DNA of 64,000 nucleotides from NCBI RefSeq assembly GCF_029168945.1, contig NC_083604.1:41101686-41165685 (forward strand), written 5' to 3'. Under the pieces are notes generated by a model. The model did not search any database and was not told the origin of the DNA. It saw nothing but the letters and a program-made list of their open reading frames with translations. The position numbers and the translations under genes are program-made. This stretch comes from Cannabis sativa (taxonomy: Eukaryota; Streptophyta; Magnoliopsida; Rosales; Cannabaceae). Below are positions 24,814 to 37,860 of the stretch, piece by piece; position 1 is the first letter of the stretch; the number at the start of each line of letters is the position of its first letter.

Positions 24814-25803
24814 GTGTCGACTTTTGGTAGGTATACCAAGTCTACAATGGAGAGGAATTGTTCCTCTAAAGTAGCAGGCGACTGTTCTTCTTCTAGAAAA
24901 AAGCAGAGGCTCGAGACACCTATTTTTGGAGTGGGGGCCCACCCCCAGTACCATGATCCTTTATTGAGGTTGGGCCAGCTTCGGTCTTCTCACCCTTCAG
25001 CTCTGCTAAGGATACCTCTGGTGGGGTTTACCTTCCCCAGGAAGGTTGTTCCTTTCGATCCCCTCATTATGCAGAAGGAGAAGAAAGTAAACAAGGCCCT
25101 AAAGGGGCACCTGGAGGTAGAAAGGCTGCAAGTCTGTTGGAGGGCAGCCGTGCTGTCAGCGGTTCGCAAGGCCAAAATCTCGGACATTATGCACGCTTTG
25201 CCCCCTGCGGGGCATACTAAGGAAGTTAAGGCCTTGGAGAAGCAGCTGACATACAAGGTGGGGAAAGAATCTGTCCCCTTTGTCGCTGAGCTTCTGAACT
25301 AGGTGGCCGGGAGCGCCTCTGAACTAGCCATGGAGACCTAGGCTTCCTGTAGTAGCGTGGATGCTTTCGCGTTGGCCCACTCTGCCAAGCAACAGGCAGT
25401 TAGGGTAAGGCCTTGAAGTAATTTTTTCCACCTTTCTTTGTTCTTTTTATGTTCTGCCTCCTGCTCTGATACTTTGGCCTCTTTGCCTTAGCCTATTTTG
25501 ACAGGTTGCCTTGCTAGCGAAGAGGGCTGCCAAGGAAACCAGCTTGCTAGTAGCTGAACTAGAGTAAGTCAAGGAAGATAAATGTGAATTACATAATGCC
25601 AACGTGACCCTTCTGGCTGAGCTCATGGAGGCCAGGCTCCAGGTTTAGGGTCTGCGAAAGAGAACCAGTAGCTGGAAGACGAAAATGCTCATCAGGCCCA
25701 TATCATACGGAGTATGAGAGCTGACCATGACCTTTACAGGGAGACCATGGAATGGATGTATGAAGCAAACTCTTCTACTCAGTCAGGCAGCGCTCAGTCT
25801 TAA
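24814..25803 (+). pseudogene. Broken two-exon coiled-coil protein gene, antisense within element X
   Basis: A plus-strand frame from 24814 continues to 25404, then a GTAAGG donor at 25405 and a TTTTGACAG acceptor ending 25504 bound a 100-bp intron. Both sides are in phase 0, so exon 2 (25505-25803) continues the same frame. The first part has a basic stretch (RKKQRLE) and a mixed charged region; exon 2 is a heptad-like coiled coil (LLVAELE, ELMEARLQV). Stops at 25300 and 25339 (CAG expected), 25574 (CAA expected from the duplicate) and about 25648 (GAG in the duplicate) break it. The protein family is not recognised. It is not a reverse-transcribed spliced copy, because the intron is present. 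Confidence 0.5.
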
Positions 25804-26610
25804 ACTCCAGCAGGCCTCCTTGAATTATTGTTGTTGTTTTTTGTATATGTGTATCCCCTTTTTCTACACATGTTAGGACACGGAGACAATATTTATTTGC
25901 CATGGTCGCAGGGGCTATTTGCAATGGTCCATAGGGTGTTTAGTCAGTTTCTGCTGGAGATTTATTTTGATAGACTTTTAGGAACTAATTGCGTCATTGA
26001 AACGCTAGAGACACTTTCTTCCACTTTTCTCTCTTTTCTTCTTTTTTTTTTTTATGTTCTGCCCCCTTGTTCTAATACTTCGGCCTCTCTATTTGGCCCA
26101 TTCTAATATGTGGCCTTGCTGTCGGAGAGGGCTACCACGCTGGTGACTGAACTGGAGCAAGTCAAGGCGGAGAACCGCAACTTGCGTAACGCCTACGAGA
26201 CCCTTCTAGCTAAGCTCACTGAGGCCAGGCTCCAAGTTGAGGGCCTACAAAAGGAGAACCAGCTGCTGGAGGACGAAAATGCTTACAAGGCTTGTCTGTC
26301 ACTGATCTATACAGGGAGACCATGGAGCGGATGTCTTGGGCAGGCTCTTCCACTCAGTTAGGCGGCGCCAGTCTTAAACTCTGGCAGGCCTTTTTTGACT
26401 TGCTATTGTTGTTGTTGTTTTTTTTTTTTTTGTATATAGCTCCTCCTTTTGCTAACTTTTGAAGTTGCAAAGAAAATTATAATTTACCCTGACCACGGGG
26501 ACTATATGTAATAGTACATAGGGTATTTTACCATTTTTTGCTGAAGATTTATTTTGATAGACTTTTTAGGGGCTGATTGCGTCATTGAAACATCTAGTTC
26601 CAACGGCCAG
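25420..26610 (+). repeat. Tandem duplication of the coiled-coil exon region
   Basis: Two units of about 590 bp, roughly 25420-26010 and 26020-26610, align throughout: the T-rich intron end, the coiled-coil exon, the following poly-T tract and the segment ending with gattgcgtcattgaaac. The second unit keeps an open frame but has lost the intron acceptor (ttctaatatg instead of ttttgacag). Confidence 0.75.
26110..26361 (+). pseudogene. Duplicated coiled-coil exon
   Basis: This frame encodes ALLSERATTLVTELEQVKAE followed by leucine heptads to LQKENQLLEDENA, a convincing coiled coil of about 60 residues. It is the second copy of exon 2 at 25505-25803 and lacks that copy's stops. The apparent ATG start is in the former intron border, since the splice acceptor is lost. 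It probably is not expressed on its own. Family unknown. Confidence 0.45.
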
Positions 26611-27299
26611 TGTTTCGATCTTTCTCACTAGTCTCAATGATTTCTCAATCGACCTAGGGATGGCTCCTTGATTCTACCCTTTCATTCCCGAAGTTGTGAT
26701 GCTTCTTCCCATCACTCAAACTTTTACTTGGAAAAAATCACTCGCTTAGAGTTAACCCAGAGATGATTTCCTTTCACAAAAAGGAGTCTTCGCGATTTCA
26801 CGCATCTTCTTTAGGCTTTAGTTTTTTTACAAGGCTAATTCTGGGAGCTTGCCCATGACTGCTTTAAACTCCTAAGCATTTTTCTTGTCTTAGTCTATGT
26901 CAGCCTAATGTTTTAGCCAACCATGCAACTCAATCGACTAAACTCATAGGAAATTCTCAGAGATTTGTAAGAAGGAATTTAGGCGTATTTTTTCTTTTTT
27001 CAAGAATTTTGGCCAAATTCGCATCCTATCTCTGGATTCACGCCTACATTTAGCTTTTGAGGAAAGAATTCAAGCACGTTTCCCTCGGAAAGACTTAGTT
27101 GAAAATGTTTCCTGCTTTTGGTTGCATGTGACCAATTTTGGCAAACGGACATAAGAGGTTACAGCTAACATCAATCGGGCATACCCTGTATCATACCCCC
27201 CAAATGAGCTGGGAATTTTGGTCTTAAATTCTCAATCATTTGCTTGGAGTCTAACCTGTGTCCTTTCCCAGTTCTTGCCTAGGAGGTTTGAGTGTGGTT
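26611..27299. other. Element X interior left of Copia-2
   Basis: Moderately AT-rich unique sequence with no recognised gene or repeat. It continues across the Copia-2 insertion at 37475. Confidence 0.5.
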
Positions 27300-27304
27300 C
27301 TAAC

Positions 27305-29194
27305 TGTTGGATATTATTTTACCAGGATCTAGATTTACTAACAAGTATGTTTCATTAACATCCTAATATGAATTCTAAAACAATGAAATAAACACATATA
27401 AAGTTTAGGAAATCTTACATTGGGTGCAGCGGAATATAATGACTCCTTCCGTTCAGATATCTAGCCCTTGATTCCATTCTGTAGCAGAGCATTATCAATA
27501 TCTGAACCTAGATCTCTTTCTCTCCTTCCTTTGATGCTGATTCTCCTTCTTGTTGGATGGTTTTCCACAGTCTTACACACTATGATTGAGATACCACTTG
27601 ATGTGTGTGGGCACTCACTCATTCACTCAAGGATTTCGAAATTTAGAGAAGAAAAGAAGAAGAAGAGATTTCGGCTATAGAAAATAGATAGAGGCTCAGT
27701 TTTTCATCTGACAAAGTTCACGAAGTTAAGTGTGAATGAGAGCCATCACTATCTATTTATAGGTAACCACCTAGGTTTAAGTTAGAATTATTTGGCAGTA
27801 AAACAATAGAAAAATAAATAGGAAAATCACACTAAGTGTGCCGCCCATGGATAGTGGATTGGGCCCACTTGGCAATTTTGCCATTTTGTCATTTTTCTAT
27901 CCCATATTCTCAAAAATGCTAATTTTTCAAATTCAACCATTTAAATGCCAATTCTAATTATTTAATAACTAAAAATTAATTATTAAATAATATTGTCATT
28001 TAATATATTTATTAATTAGACATATAAAGTCTCTTGATTAATAAATAAACCTAGAATCTCTTTTCTTTACAATTTCGCCCTTGCTTAGTGAAAATCCATA
28101 AAGTAGACATAGTCTAACTTTAGAATTATAATTGATTAATCAAAATCAATTAACTGAGTCTTACAAGCAGTATGGTCTCAACTAGTATGGGGACCATGGG
28201 TCTATATATCCAAGCTTCCAATAAGTAGATCAAGAATTTATATCTTAAATTCACTAACTTATTAATTCTTCGTTGAATCCACGCATAGAACTTAGAATTG
28301 CACTCTCAGTATATAGAACGCTCTATATGTTCCACGATATAGACACGTCATTAGTTATCCATTGTTATAACCCTAATGTGATCAATGATCCTCTATATAG
28401 ATGATTTACACTGTAAAGGGATTAAATTACCTTAACACCCTACAATGTATTTTATCCTTAAAACACTTAACCCTGTATAAATGATATTTCAGCTAAGTGA
28501 AATGAGATCTCCACCATTTATTTTTGTTTGGTTAAGCTCGAAGGAAATCATCCTTTACTTTCTATTCGCCAGATAGAAGCTATAGATTCCATATTTATGT
28601 TAGCGCTGCCACTCAATTGCACTACCGTGTTCCCAAAATGTACGTATCACCCTGACCCAAAAGTAGGCTTAACTAACAAATCAAAGAACACGAATAACAC
28701 TCTTGAGATTGAACCTACTCATATCAGGATTAAGATCATTTGATCTAGGATCAACAGGTGATATTGAATTGAATAGATATTACGGTAAATTCTAATGTAT
28801 CTAATCAAAGTTCAATATCGGTCCCTTCCGATGTATACTCCACACATCCGATGCTGGTAAACTTTGCCAATGTCCTGGAAAGGACATAACACTTATCCAA
28901 GGTGTAAGAATACCTATCGCTGATTATACCATGTCAGTCTAAATCCAGTGTTCTGACAAATCAGGGAATAAACTTTCGAACATATAATTAAGATTATATT
29001 CCACTGTGTTGACAACACTATAATCATTAACAAATTGATATGTTCTGGACTTAAATAGAATTCATACATTATGTACATATAATCATGAAATAAATCATGT
29101 GAACCATGCAACATTAAATGTTATTTCTGATCTATATTAATAAGTAAATCTGATTATATTGAAATGAGTTTTATTTAGGGCATAAAACCCAACA
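27305..29194 (-). repeat. Copia-2 3' LTR
   Basis: 1890 bp, plus-strand form TGTTGGATAT to ACCCAACA, followed by aactcccacttgtact, which is the complement of the polypurine primer. Frames 27468-27680 and 28528-28743 recur in the other LTR and are not genes. Confidence 0.92.
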
Positions 29195-31560
29195 AACTCC
29201 CACTTGTACTAATATAAAACAAAATGTGCATTTCAAATAATCTCAACACCTTGATATACAAATCAAGTGTAGTAGTAGTAAACTCCTCGTAATAGGATCT
29301 GAAAGGTTAAATTAAACACAACCTTTTCTCTACCATTACTCTTCCTTAATCACAAAATCATTGATAATGTGAAATTCCTCTCTATATGTATACTCTTTTG
29401 GGATACTGGATTCTATACCTTTGGCAACTACTTTTGGTTATTTAGGAAGTAAAACTAGTAGTTAAGGCAATTTGGAATGGTGCCACAGTTGTATAGAACT
29501 TTCCTTAGACTGAATAAGTACCTTTCCTGCAACTTTAACATTCAGTCCCTTTCTGGTAGACCTAGAGACTTCAGATAGGTTTTTACACTTCTCCAAAAAT
29601 CACTATTCCACCCCCAGAGTAATCACCATCTTATCAGCAGACTTTCTAACACAAAGGCAAGTCTCGAAATCTGATGTGGTGTAGTCTAAGAGTTTTAAAC
29701 ACACTCTTGTTGACTAACATATAGTTCCTCTTCTTAATCTTAAGATTTACTTGATTGTCTTCCAATGTTCTCTTCCTGGATTAATCTGATACCTACTCAT
29801 TACTCCCACTCAACAGCAGGTGTCTGGTCTAAGGAATACAAAAGCATATCTAAGACCTCTCACTGTTGATTTAAGAAATTCTTTCATGACTTTATCTTTT
29901 CTGGAATAGTTGAGACTTTTCCTTAGATAAATAAAATCTATGCCTAGAAGTCGAGAAGCTTCTATAGATTGCCATTAGAAAGAAAATGCTTCAGCATCTT
30001 ACTAAAGTAAGTTACTTGCATTAGAGTAAGTAATTACCAGGTATACCATAAGCCATAGGTTTAGATAAACTCAAACCTATAATACTAGGAACAGGAAGTT
30101 TTGTTAAGTCCATTGAATAGACTTATAAACGAAATTTCCTTTTATGTCCTTGTAATAGAAAAATTTAGGTTACTCCATGTGAATGGATTTAACCATAGTT
30201 CTCTTGGCTTTTCTTCTTAGTTTCTTATCTTGACAATCCATTACTTGTTTAAACTCACAATGGATTTTAATCACTAGTGTCTTCCAAATCATAAGAAGGT
30301 GAGTTCCTAGAAACTCTCCCACTACGATAAGGTACCGTGAATTATGTCTAAGAAAACTAAATGGTATTGATCTCTTCGGTTGTGACAAGACAACAGAGGC
30401 AGTGGGATCATCATATGTCAAATAAGATGATAGAACACTTTTGGAATCAAGAAAAATATCTCCTTTATTTTCTACTTGATTTTCAGACTTAGTCATTATC
30501 TTAGAAAGTTAGTATTTGTTTAAACAAACACTTTCTTATCTATTGACTATGGGATGGTCCACCCCTAATCACTTAGAATAGCTAACAAACCATGGTTAAC
30601 AGTTCTAGCTTTTCTTAAGATTTTGATTAGGTCATCCATGATTCTAGTAATGATTTACATTAAGTATACAACCATTGCATCATTCTGAAATTGTATTACC
30701 ATAGAAGGACTTTGGCAACGACTAGTAACTAATCATCAATATGAAAATCGAAATTTCTGGGGAGGTAAGTTTGGATATAATTCAAAAATTAAATTAATGA
30801 TCTTTGAACTGCATATCTACTAACTATTTCTCCACCCCTATCAGTTCGCAAGATCTTTAACCACTTACCTTAATGGTTTTCCACCATTGCTAGAAATTAA
30901 TGAAATTTTTCAAACATTTCAAATCTCTTTGCGTAAGGTATAATCTAGAGTGATCGTTTTAAGAATACAACGAAAAACTCATATTTACCCCTGAATGTAC
31001 ATCCATCTGCGAATGAGATGAATTACTTTCAGTGGATATAGGCATATTAACTCTTTGCAAAGATTGATCTTGTCAAAACCACTATGAACAAGATACAAAT
31101 GCCATAGATTAAAAATGTGTGGTTGTCTCTTTTTGATGACATAGTTTTAGTTACTTCAAAGAGTTCTTAGAATATTGCAAGTGGATCCTGGTCATAGAAT
31201 ACTAAACTCATATTCCATACAGTTTGAATCCATTGATAGAAAATGGTTATTAAACACTTGTGAAAGTGTAACTGTATTGTATCCTGGAATTAGAAATATA
31301 AGAAAATTTCTGTTTGGAATCTAAAATTAAAGTCAAAGACTTTAATTTATACCAAATATAATGAGTAATTCTTTCTTGGACCACCACTACTAATTTAAAC
31401 TCTAAGTCAGATTTGCCCATACAAGTAGGAGATTTCTAAGATTGAGGACTTATATCATTGTGGAATAGAATTTCGGGTTATAATCATATGCGTCATTTAA
31501 TTTCTTAAGAGAAAATAGAATGACATGAAATGATTTATAGACCATTCATCCAATGATATG
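29195..31560 (-). pseudogene. Copia-2 pol scraps
   Basis: The region aligns in patches with Copia-1 pol. For example 30809-30870 matches 6498-6560, which encodes the integrase TDRDGEY segment, and 30170-30496 corresponds to the linker after integrase. Deletions and stops are frequent and no catalytic box survives in frame. It is far more decayed than the LTRs of the same element. Confidence 0.7.
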
Positions 31561-34500
31561 TTATTGAGCTAATTCGAAATGAATAAGCTAAGAGGAATTA
31601 GGATAATTTCGTTGTTTAAATAAGAATCCAACGATGCTTCGATTAGCGAAAGTCAAAGTAATCTTATTTATACAATCTTCTTGTTTCATATCGTAAAAAT
31701 ACTAGTCTAAGGTGTCATCTATTGATGAACAGCTAGATGTTGCATATACAATATTTATCTTTCGAGATCTAACACTATTATGTATGTCTAATGGTGAAAA
31801 TCCATTAGGGATTTATCTCATTAGATAAACAAACCAAGTTAGACCAACAATGAAGATTTGAAATTAAACTACAATTTAATAACAGAAAATAACATGGTTC
31901 AATATAAATTCATATACAATTCAGAAATTATTAAACATATAGCAAGTAGGAATGACAAATGAAAATACTAAAACATACAATCCTAAATAATTTCCAAGGT
32001 CTTCAACAAACTGATATCAGTGTCCCGTTTAGGCGAGAGTCAAAGCTACCATCCATTGAATAGAGTTGTCAGCTCATCTAAAATGTTAAACATTCTAGCA
32101 ACCTTTTATTCGATCAAGATTAGAATCCAGCGTTATCCCGTTTAGGCGAGAGTCAAGGCTATTCTATCTTATGAGCTTCCACCATTGTTTCATATTTTGT
32201 AAGTCAAATACAGTCGCCACCATTAGGGCGATCCATACCATATAAACACTTACAAAGCTACTTATCTTTCGAGATTAAATGGTGCGAACTTGCTAATGAA
32301 CGTTCCTCCATTAGGGAAGATTACTCACTAAAACAAATGCTATGTAAAACCAACAATGGAGATCGAATGTCCTAATAATAAAGCTCATTATTTAAAGTGT
32401 ATTTTCTTCTAATATTTATTTTAATCAATTTATTTTAAATATATATTTATTTAATTAAAATTTCCAATTTAGAATGAAAAATTCTAAATATAAATTTTAA
32501 TTTAATATTTATAAATTTTACTTAGATGGATATGAAAATAACATGAATTATTTCCATCTTAGTAATAATTTCCAATAAATATTTAGAAAAATATTCAATT
32601 TAAGTTGTTACAAAATTAATTTAAATTAATTTACAACTCAAATTTAATTTTCTATAAATATATATTGCATTTCGAAAAATTGAAGTATTTAAGAATACAA
32701 TTTTCGAAATTTCTTGTTAAAATAAAATAAAAATAAAACTGGAAAAATTATTCTAATTTAATGTTGGCCCAAAATTAATTAATAAAATTAATTTACAACA
32801 AAAAATATAATTTTCCTATTTAATTAAATATATAAGAAAAATTTCAAATTTTTAAGTATGATAATGAAAATCAACTTAAATATTAATTTTCTTATTTAAT
32901 TAAATACACTAGAAAAATACTTCAAGCAAAACAGATAATATCTATCTAGATTTTCATCGACTAATTAATTCATTTTCTAATTATAATATATTTTATTTCA
33001 TTTATTTTAATTAATCATTAAATGAAAAAAAATCATTGATTTAAATTGGTCCAAAATTAAAATAAATAATTTACAACTTTAATCTATTTTTCAAATAAAT
33101 TCGAAATTTCTGCATTTAAAAAATGCAATTTCGAAATTGTGGGAAAAAGATTAATAAAATAAAATAAAATATATTTTGAAAATTATTCAAATTTAAGTTA
33201 TATGAAATAAGATTTCAAACTTAAAATAATTTTCAATTTTAATTAAATAACATGAAAATAATAATATTTAAGTATCATGATAAAAATCAACTTAAATATT
33301 TAAATTTTCAATTTAATTAAATGTATTAAATTCAAGAAATAAATAATTAAGTATAGAGAAGACTTAATTATTAATTCTAGTTTAATACTAGGAAAAATAT
33401 ACTTAAATTAGATTGTACCAAAATTAATTATTAAACAATTAATTTCACAATCTATGATATTTTCCTAATTAAATATTAGAAAAAAATAACTAGTTCTAGA
33501 AATAACTATCTAGAATAATTTCATTTACTAAGTGTTTTTCTAAAATTAACTTTAAAACATTAAATGAAAAAATAAATTTCATATATTTTAAAAGTTAATT
33601 ATGTTGCTAATTCAATTTTAATTAGGTTAGACTAATATAATTAACCTAATATAATTATTTAAATAAGGCAAATGGGTCTTCACAATTGGGGTAGTTCATG
33701 TGAGGGGGAGCTGGGTTCAGTATGTCGTACCCACTTCTATTGGCCCCCAACTCTCACACAAGGCTCAAAAGAGAGGAATTTAACCTTTAAATAAACAATT
33801 GTAATTCATTGAATAAGCCCAAATCTAATTGGGCCTAAATAAATTTACTTATGTCAAAATTTATTTTAGCAACCTAGTCCATTGACTTAGTAAAACTTAC
33901 ATGGGCTTCCTATATGCATCTAAGCCCAATAGCAAACATATAGGCTCACACAGGTCAAAAGATTTGAATGGGCCTTACCATGTTACTAGGTTTACACAGA
34001 TGAAAGAAATTGCAAAATTTACCTGTTACAAATTATTTATAAGATCTATATTGGACTATTATTAAAATCAGATCATTGAATCTGTCAATAAGTTAATCAT
34101 AGCAATTTAGATCAAATAAATAATAGGTTTGTTAAAATAATTTTTGAATACATAATAATATAATCAAACAATACAAACAATAACTGATCTGGAATATCTG
34201 GAAAGTAAGTTAAAATATCTCAATTCTAAAATTTAAAATAAAATTAAATTTTAAAATAAATATCTTAACTAGAATTCAAATTTAGGTTGTTAGAGAATAT
34301 TTGAAAAAGTTCAAAATTCAACAAACTCCTAAATTTCTTAAATTCTAACAAAAAAATCAAAAATATCTAACCAATCTTTCAAATATCCAGTTTATTCAAA
34401 ATTTAAATTTATTTAAAATTTCTAATAAGATAATATAATAAAATATCTTGAATTTCAAATTTAGATATTCCATTATTATATTCTGAGTCTTATAATTTAA

Positions 34501-35581
34501 TAAATTTAAATATTACATAAATAAACTAATTAAAAAATAAGATATTTTATATGGTTAGAATATTTAAAAAAAAAAATAATAAGTTTGAAAAATTCATGGT
34601 TTGAAAACCTAAAATATCTATTCAAACTAAACTAACCAATTTTTAGAATCTTCATGTTATTTTTGCCAAAATATAATTTTATTAAAAAATATCTAATAAG
34701 ATAAAATATTAAACCTAACCTTATAATTTTAATTAATAAAATATATTTTGAAAATAACAAATTTGAAAAAGATATGATATGGTTAGCAAAATTTTGAAAT
34801 TAGAACAAGATTATTTTAAAAAGATAATATTTTAATATCAAAATAAGATCATTTAAAATTTAATTAAAAATAATATCTGATCTTATAATTAAAATAAATA
34901 AAATAATCAAAGATTTCAAAAAAAAAATAACCATAAGGCTCCTTTGTGAGAAATCAAATTTTCAAAATTCAAAGCCTACTAATATTAGAAACTAATTTTA
35001 ATTAATTAAAAAATTAATAAAAAATTAATTTATTCTGAAAATTAGATTTTTAATTGAAAATTTAGACTCTACACAAAATTCTAATAAAATTTGGCTTTTG
35101 TTTCAATGAAAAACGATTTTTGAATCAAAAGTTATGACGATAACAAGTTTGAGGCACAGCCTGCGCGCGCAGATGCAAGGGAAGCCCCCAGGATAGAGGC
35201 TGCAAGCAGCCCCATTTGACCAAGCATCTTGGGCGCGAGCTGCCCTTCAGACAGCATCGTGTCCGAGCGAGCGTGTGCCCATGCGCGCGCGCGTGTGTGT
35301 TTCAAATCCTAATATTTTCGTTCAAATTCAAAAAATCATATCTAATTCATAAAAAATCCAAATTAGGTTCTGTAAAAGCCTAAATTTATTAATTTTTCGT
35401 CTACTTTCCAGGAAAAATCATTCCAGATCGAAATAAAAAATATTTTAGTAACATATATTGCGATTTCTAAACTATCATCAAATAAGCACATAAACCACAT
35501 GAAACCATCCAAATCAACACAAAACATCGTTTTAATTCATATTTCATGAAAGTAAATCATTACCATGGCTCTGAGGTCAGT
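31561..35581 (-). other. Copia-2 leader region
   Basis: Long AT-rich non-coding leader. Block 31990-32340 matches 17735-18060 of Copia-1, and a diverged extra copy of that block lies at 31600-31860. Block 33670-33790 matches 18850-18970. A GC-rich island with long alternating CG runs lies at 35155-35300. The primer-binding region on the minus strand reads TGACCTCAGAGCC at 35567-35579. No intact gag frame was found. Confidence 0.65.
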
Positions 35582-37469
35582 TGTTGGATATTATTTTACC
35601 AGGATCTAGATTTACTAACAAGTGTGTTTAATTAACATCCTAATATGAATTCTAAAACAATGAAATAGACACATATAATGTTTAGGAAACCTTACATTGG
35701 GTGCAGCGGAATATAATGACTCCTTCCGTTCAGATATCTAGCCCTTGATTCCTTTCTGTAGCAGAGCATTATTAATATCTGAACCTGAATCTCTTTCTCT
35801 CCTTCCTTTGATGCTGATTCTCCTTCTTGTTGGATGGTTTTTCACAGTCTTACACACTATGATTGAGATACCACTTGATGTGTGTGGGCACTCACTCATT
35901 CACTCAAGGATTTCGAAATTTAGAGAAGAAAAGAAGAAGAGGTTTCGGCTATAGAAAATAGATAGAGGCTCAGTTTTTCATCTGACAAAGTTCACAAAGT
36001 TAAGTGTGAATGAGAGCCATCACTATCTATTTATAGGTAACCACCTAGGTTTAAGTTAGAATTATTTGGCATTAAAATAATAGAAAAATAAATAGGAAAA
36101 TTACACTAAGTGTGCCGCCCATGGATAGTGGATTGGGCCCACTTGGCAATTTTGCCATTTTGTCATTAGTCTATCGCATATTCTCAAAAACGCCAATTTT
36201 TCAAATTCAACCATTTAAATGCCAATTCTAATTATTTAATAACTAAAAATTAATTATTAAATAATATTGTCATTTAATATATTTATTAATTAGACATATA
36301 AAGTCTCTTGATTAATAAATAAACCTAGAATCTCTTTTCTTTACAATTTCGCCCTTGCTTAGTGAAAATTCGTAAAGTAGACATAGTCTAACTTTAGAAT
36401 TATAATTGATTAATCAAAATCAATTAACTGAGTCTTACAAGCAGTATGGTCTCAACTAGTGTGGGGACCATGGGTCTATATATCCGAGCTTCCAATAAGT
36501 AGATCAAGAATTTATATCTTAAATTCACTGACTTATTAATTCTTCGTTGAATCCACGCATAGAACTTAAAATTGCACTCTCAGTATATAGAACGCTCTAT
36601 ATGTTCCACGATATAGACACGTCATTAGTTATCCATTGTTATAACCCTAATGTGATCAATGATCCTCTATATAGATGATTTACACTGTAAAGGGATTAAA
36701 TTACCGTAACACCCTACAATGTATTTTATCCTTAAAACACTTAACCCTGTATAAATGATATTTCAGCTAAGTGAAATGAGATCTCCACCATTTATTTTCG
36801 TTTGGTTAAGCTCGAAGGAAATCATCCTTTACTTTCTATTCGCCAGATAGAAGCTACAGATTCCATATTTATGTTAGTGCTCCCACTCAATTGCACTATC
36901 GTGTTCCCAAAATGTACGTATCACCCTGATCCAAAAGTAGGCTTAACTAACAAATCAAAGAACACGAATAACACTCTTGAGATTGAACCTAATCATATCA
37001 GGATTAAGATCATTTGATCTAGGATCAACAGGTGATATTGAATTGAATAGATATTACGGTAAATTCTAATGTATCTAATCAAAGTTCAATATCGGTCCCT
37101 TTCGATGTATACTCCATACATCCGATGTTGGTAAACTTTGCCAATGTCCTGGAAAGGACATAACACTTATCCAAGGTGTAAGAATACCTATCGCTGATTA
37201 TACCATGTCAGTCTAAATCCAGTGTTCTGACAAATCAGGGAATAAACTTTTGAACATATAATTAAGATTATATTCCACTGTGTTGACAACACTATAATCA
37301 TTAACAAATTGATATGTTCTGAACTTAAAATAGAATTCATACATTATGTACATATAATCATGAAATAAATCATGTGAACCATGCAACATTAAATGTTATT
37401 TCTGATCGATATTAATAAGTAAATCTGATTATATTGAAATGAGTTTTATTTAGGGCATAAAACCCAACA
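35582..37469 (-). repeat. Copia-2 5' LTR
   Basis: 1888 bp, near-identical to 27305-29194. Frames at 35745-35954 and 36802-37017 duplicate those of the other LTR. Confidence 0.92.
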
Positions 37470-37474
37470 CTAAC

Positions 37475-37860
37475 TCTCTCCAGAAAGTATACTGTTCTTC
37501 CAAGCCATATTTTTTTCTCTCCGTGACCACTTGGAAGTGAGTTCTTGAAAGTGTCACACACATTTCTAGGCTCTTATGAGAAAAGTCGTAGGTTTGTTGG
37601 CGAAAACCCAAAACCCAATTGTATAGTTGGTCCCAAATGACCCTTCCATGACATGGACCTTGTAAGGGAAAGCATAGGCTTCTTGCGGCATGGCAGGCTT
37701 TTGGTTTCCCGGAAGGAAAGCTTGACCTACGCCCTTGTGCGAATAACTTTTCTTACGATGAGGTCTGTTTCAACGAGCGAGAGTTATGTCAAATTTTGTA
37801 ATGGATAACTTTTGACCTTCACTAGGAAAGGCTAAAGGTGCTCAAAAAATTTGAACACTA
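37475..37860. other. Element X interior right of Copia-2
   Basis: Continuation of the sequence interrupted at 27304. No gene recognised. Leads directly into the 218-bp array. Confidence 0.5.

Larger units (their letters stand above)
27305..37469 (-). mobile_element. Copia-2: Copia-family element with young LTRs and eroded pol
   Basis: This 10165-bp element is flanked by ctaac at 27300-27304 and 37470-37474. LTRs are 27305-29194 and 35582-37469 and differ at only about 2-4 percent of sites by eye. The interior (29195-35581) keeps the order of Copia-1, but pol is reduced to scraps and gag is unrecognisable. Its long leader shares blocks and a GC-rich island with Copia-1. The mismatch between young LTRs and heavily decayed coding sequence points to a non-autonomous subfamily moved in trans. 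Confidence 0.92.

Noticed and set aside
27468..28743. Two small plus-strand ORFs repeated at 35745-37017
   Set aside because: They occur in both LTRs of Copia-2 and only reflect LTR duplication.
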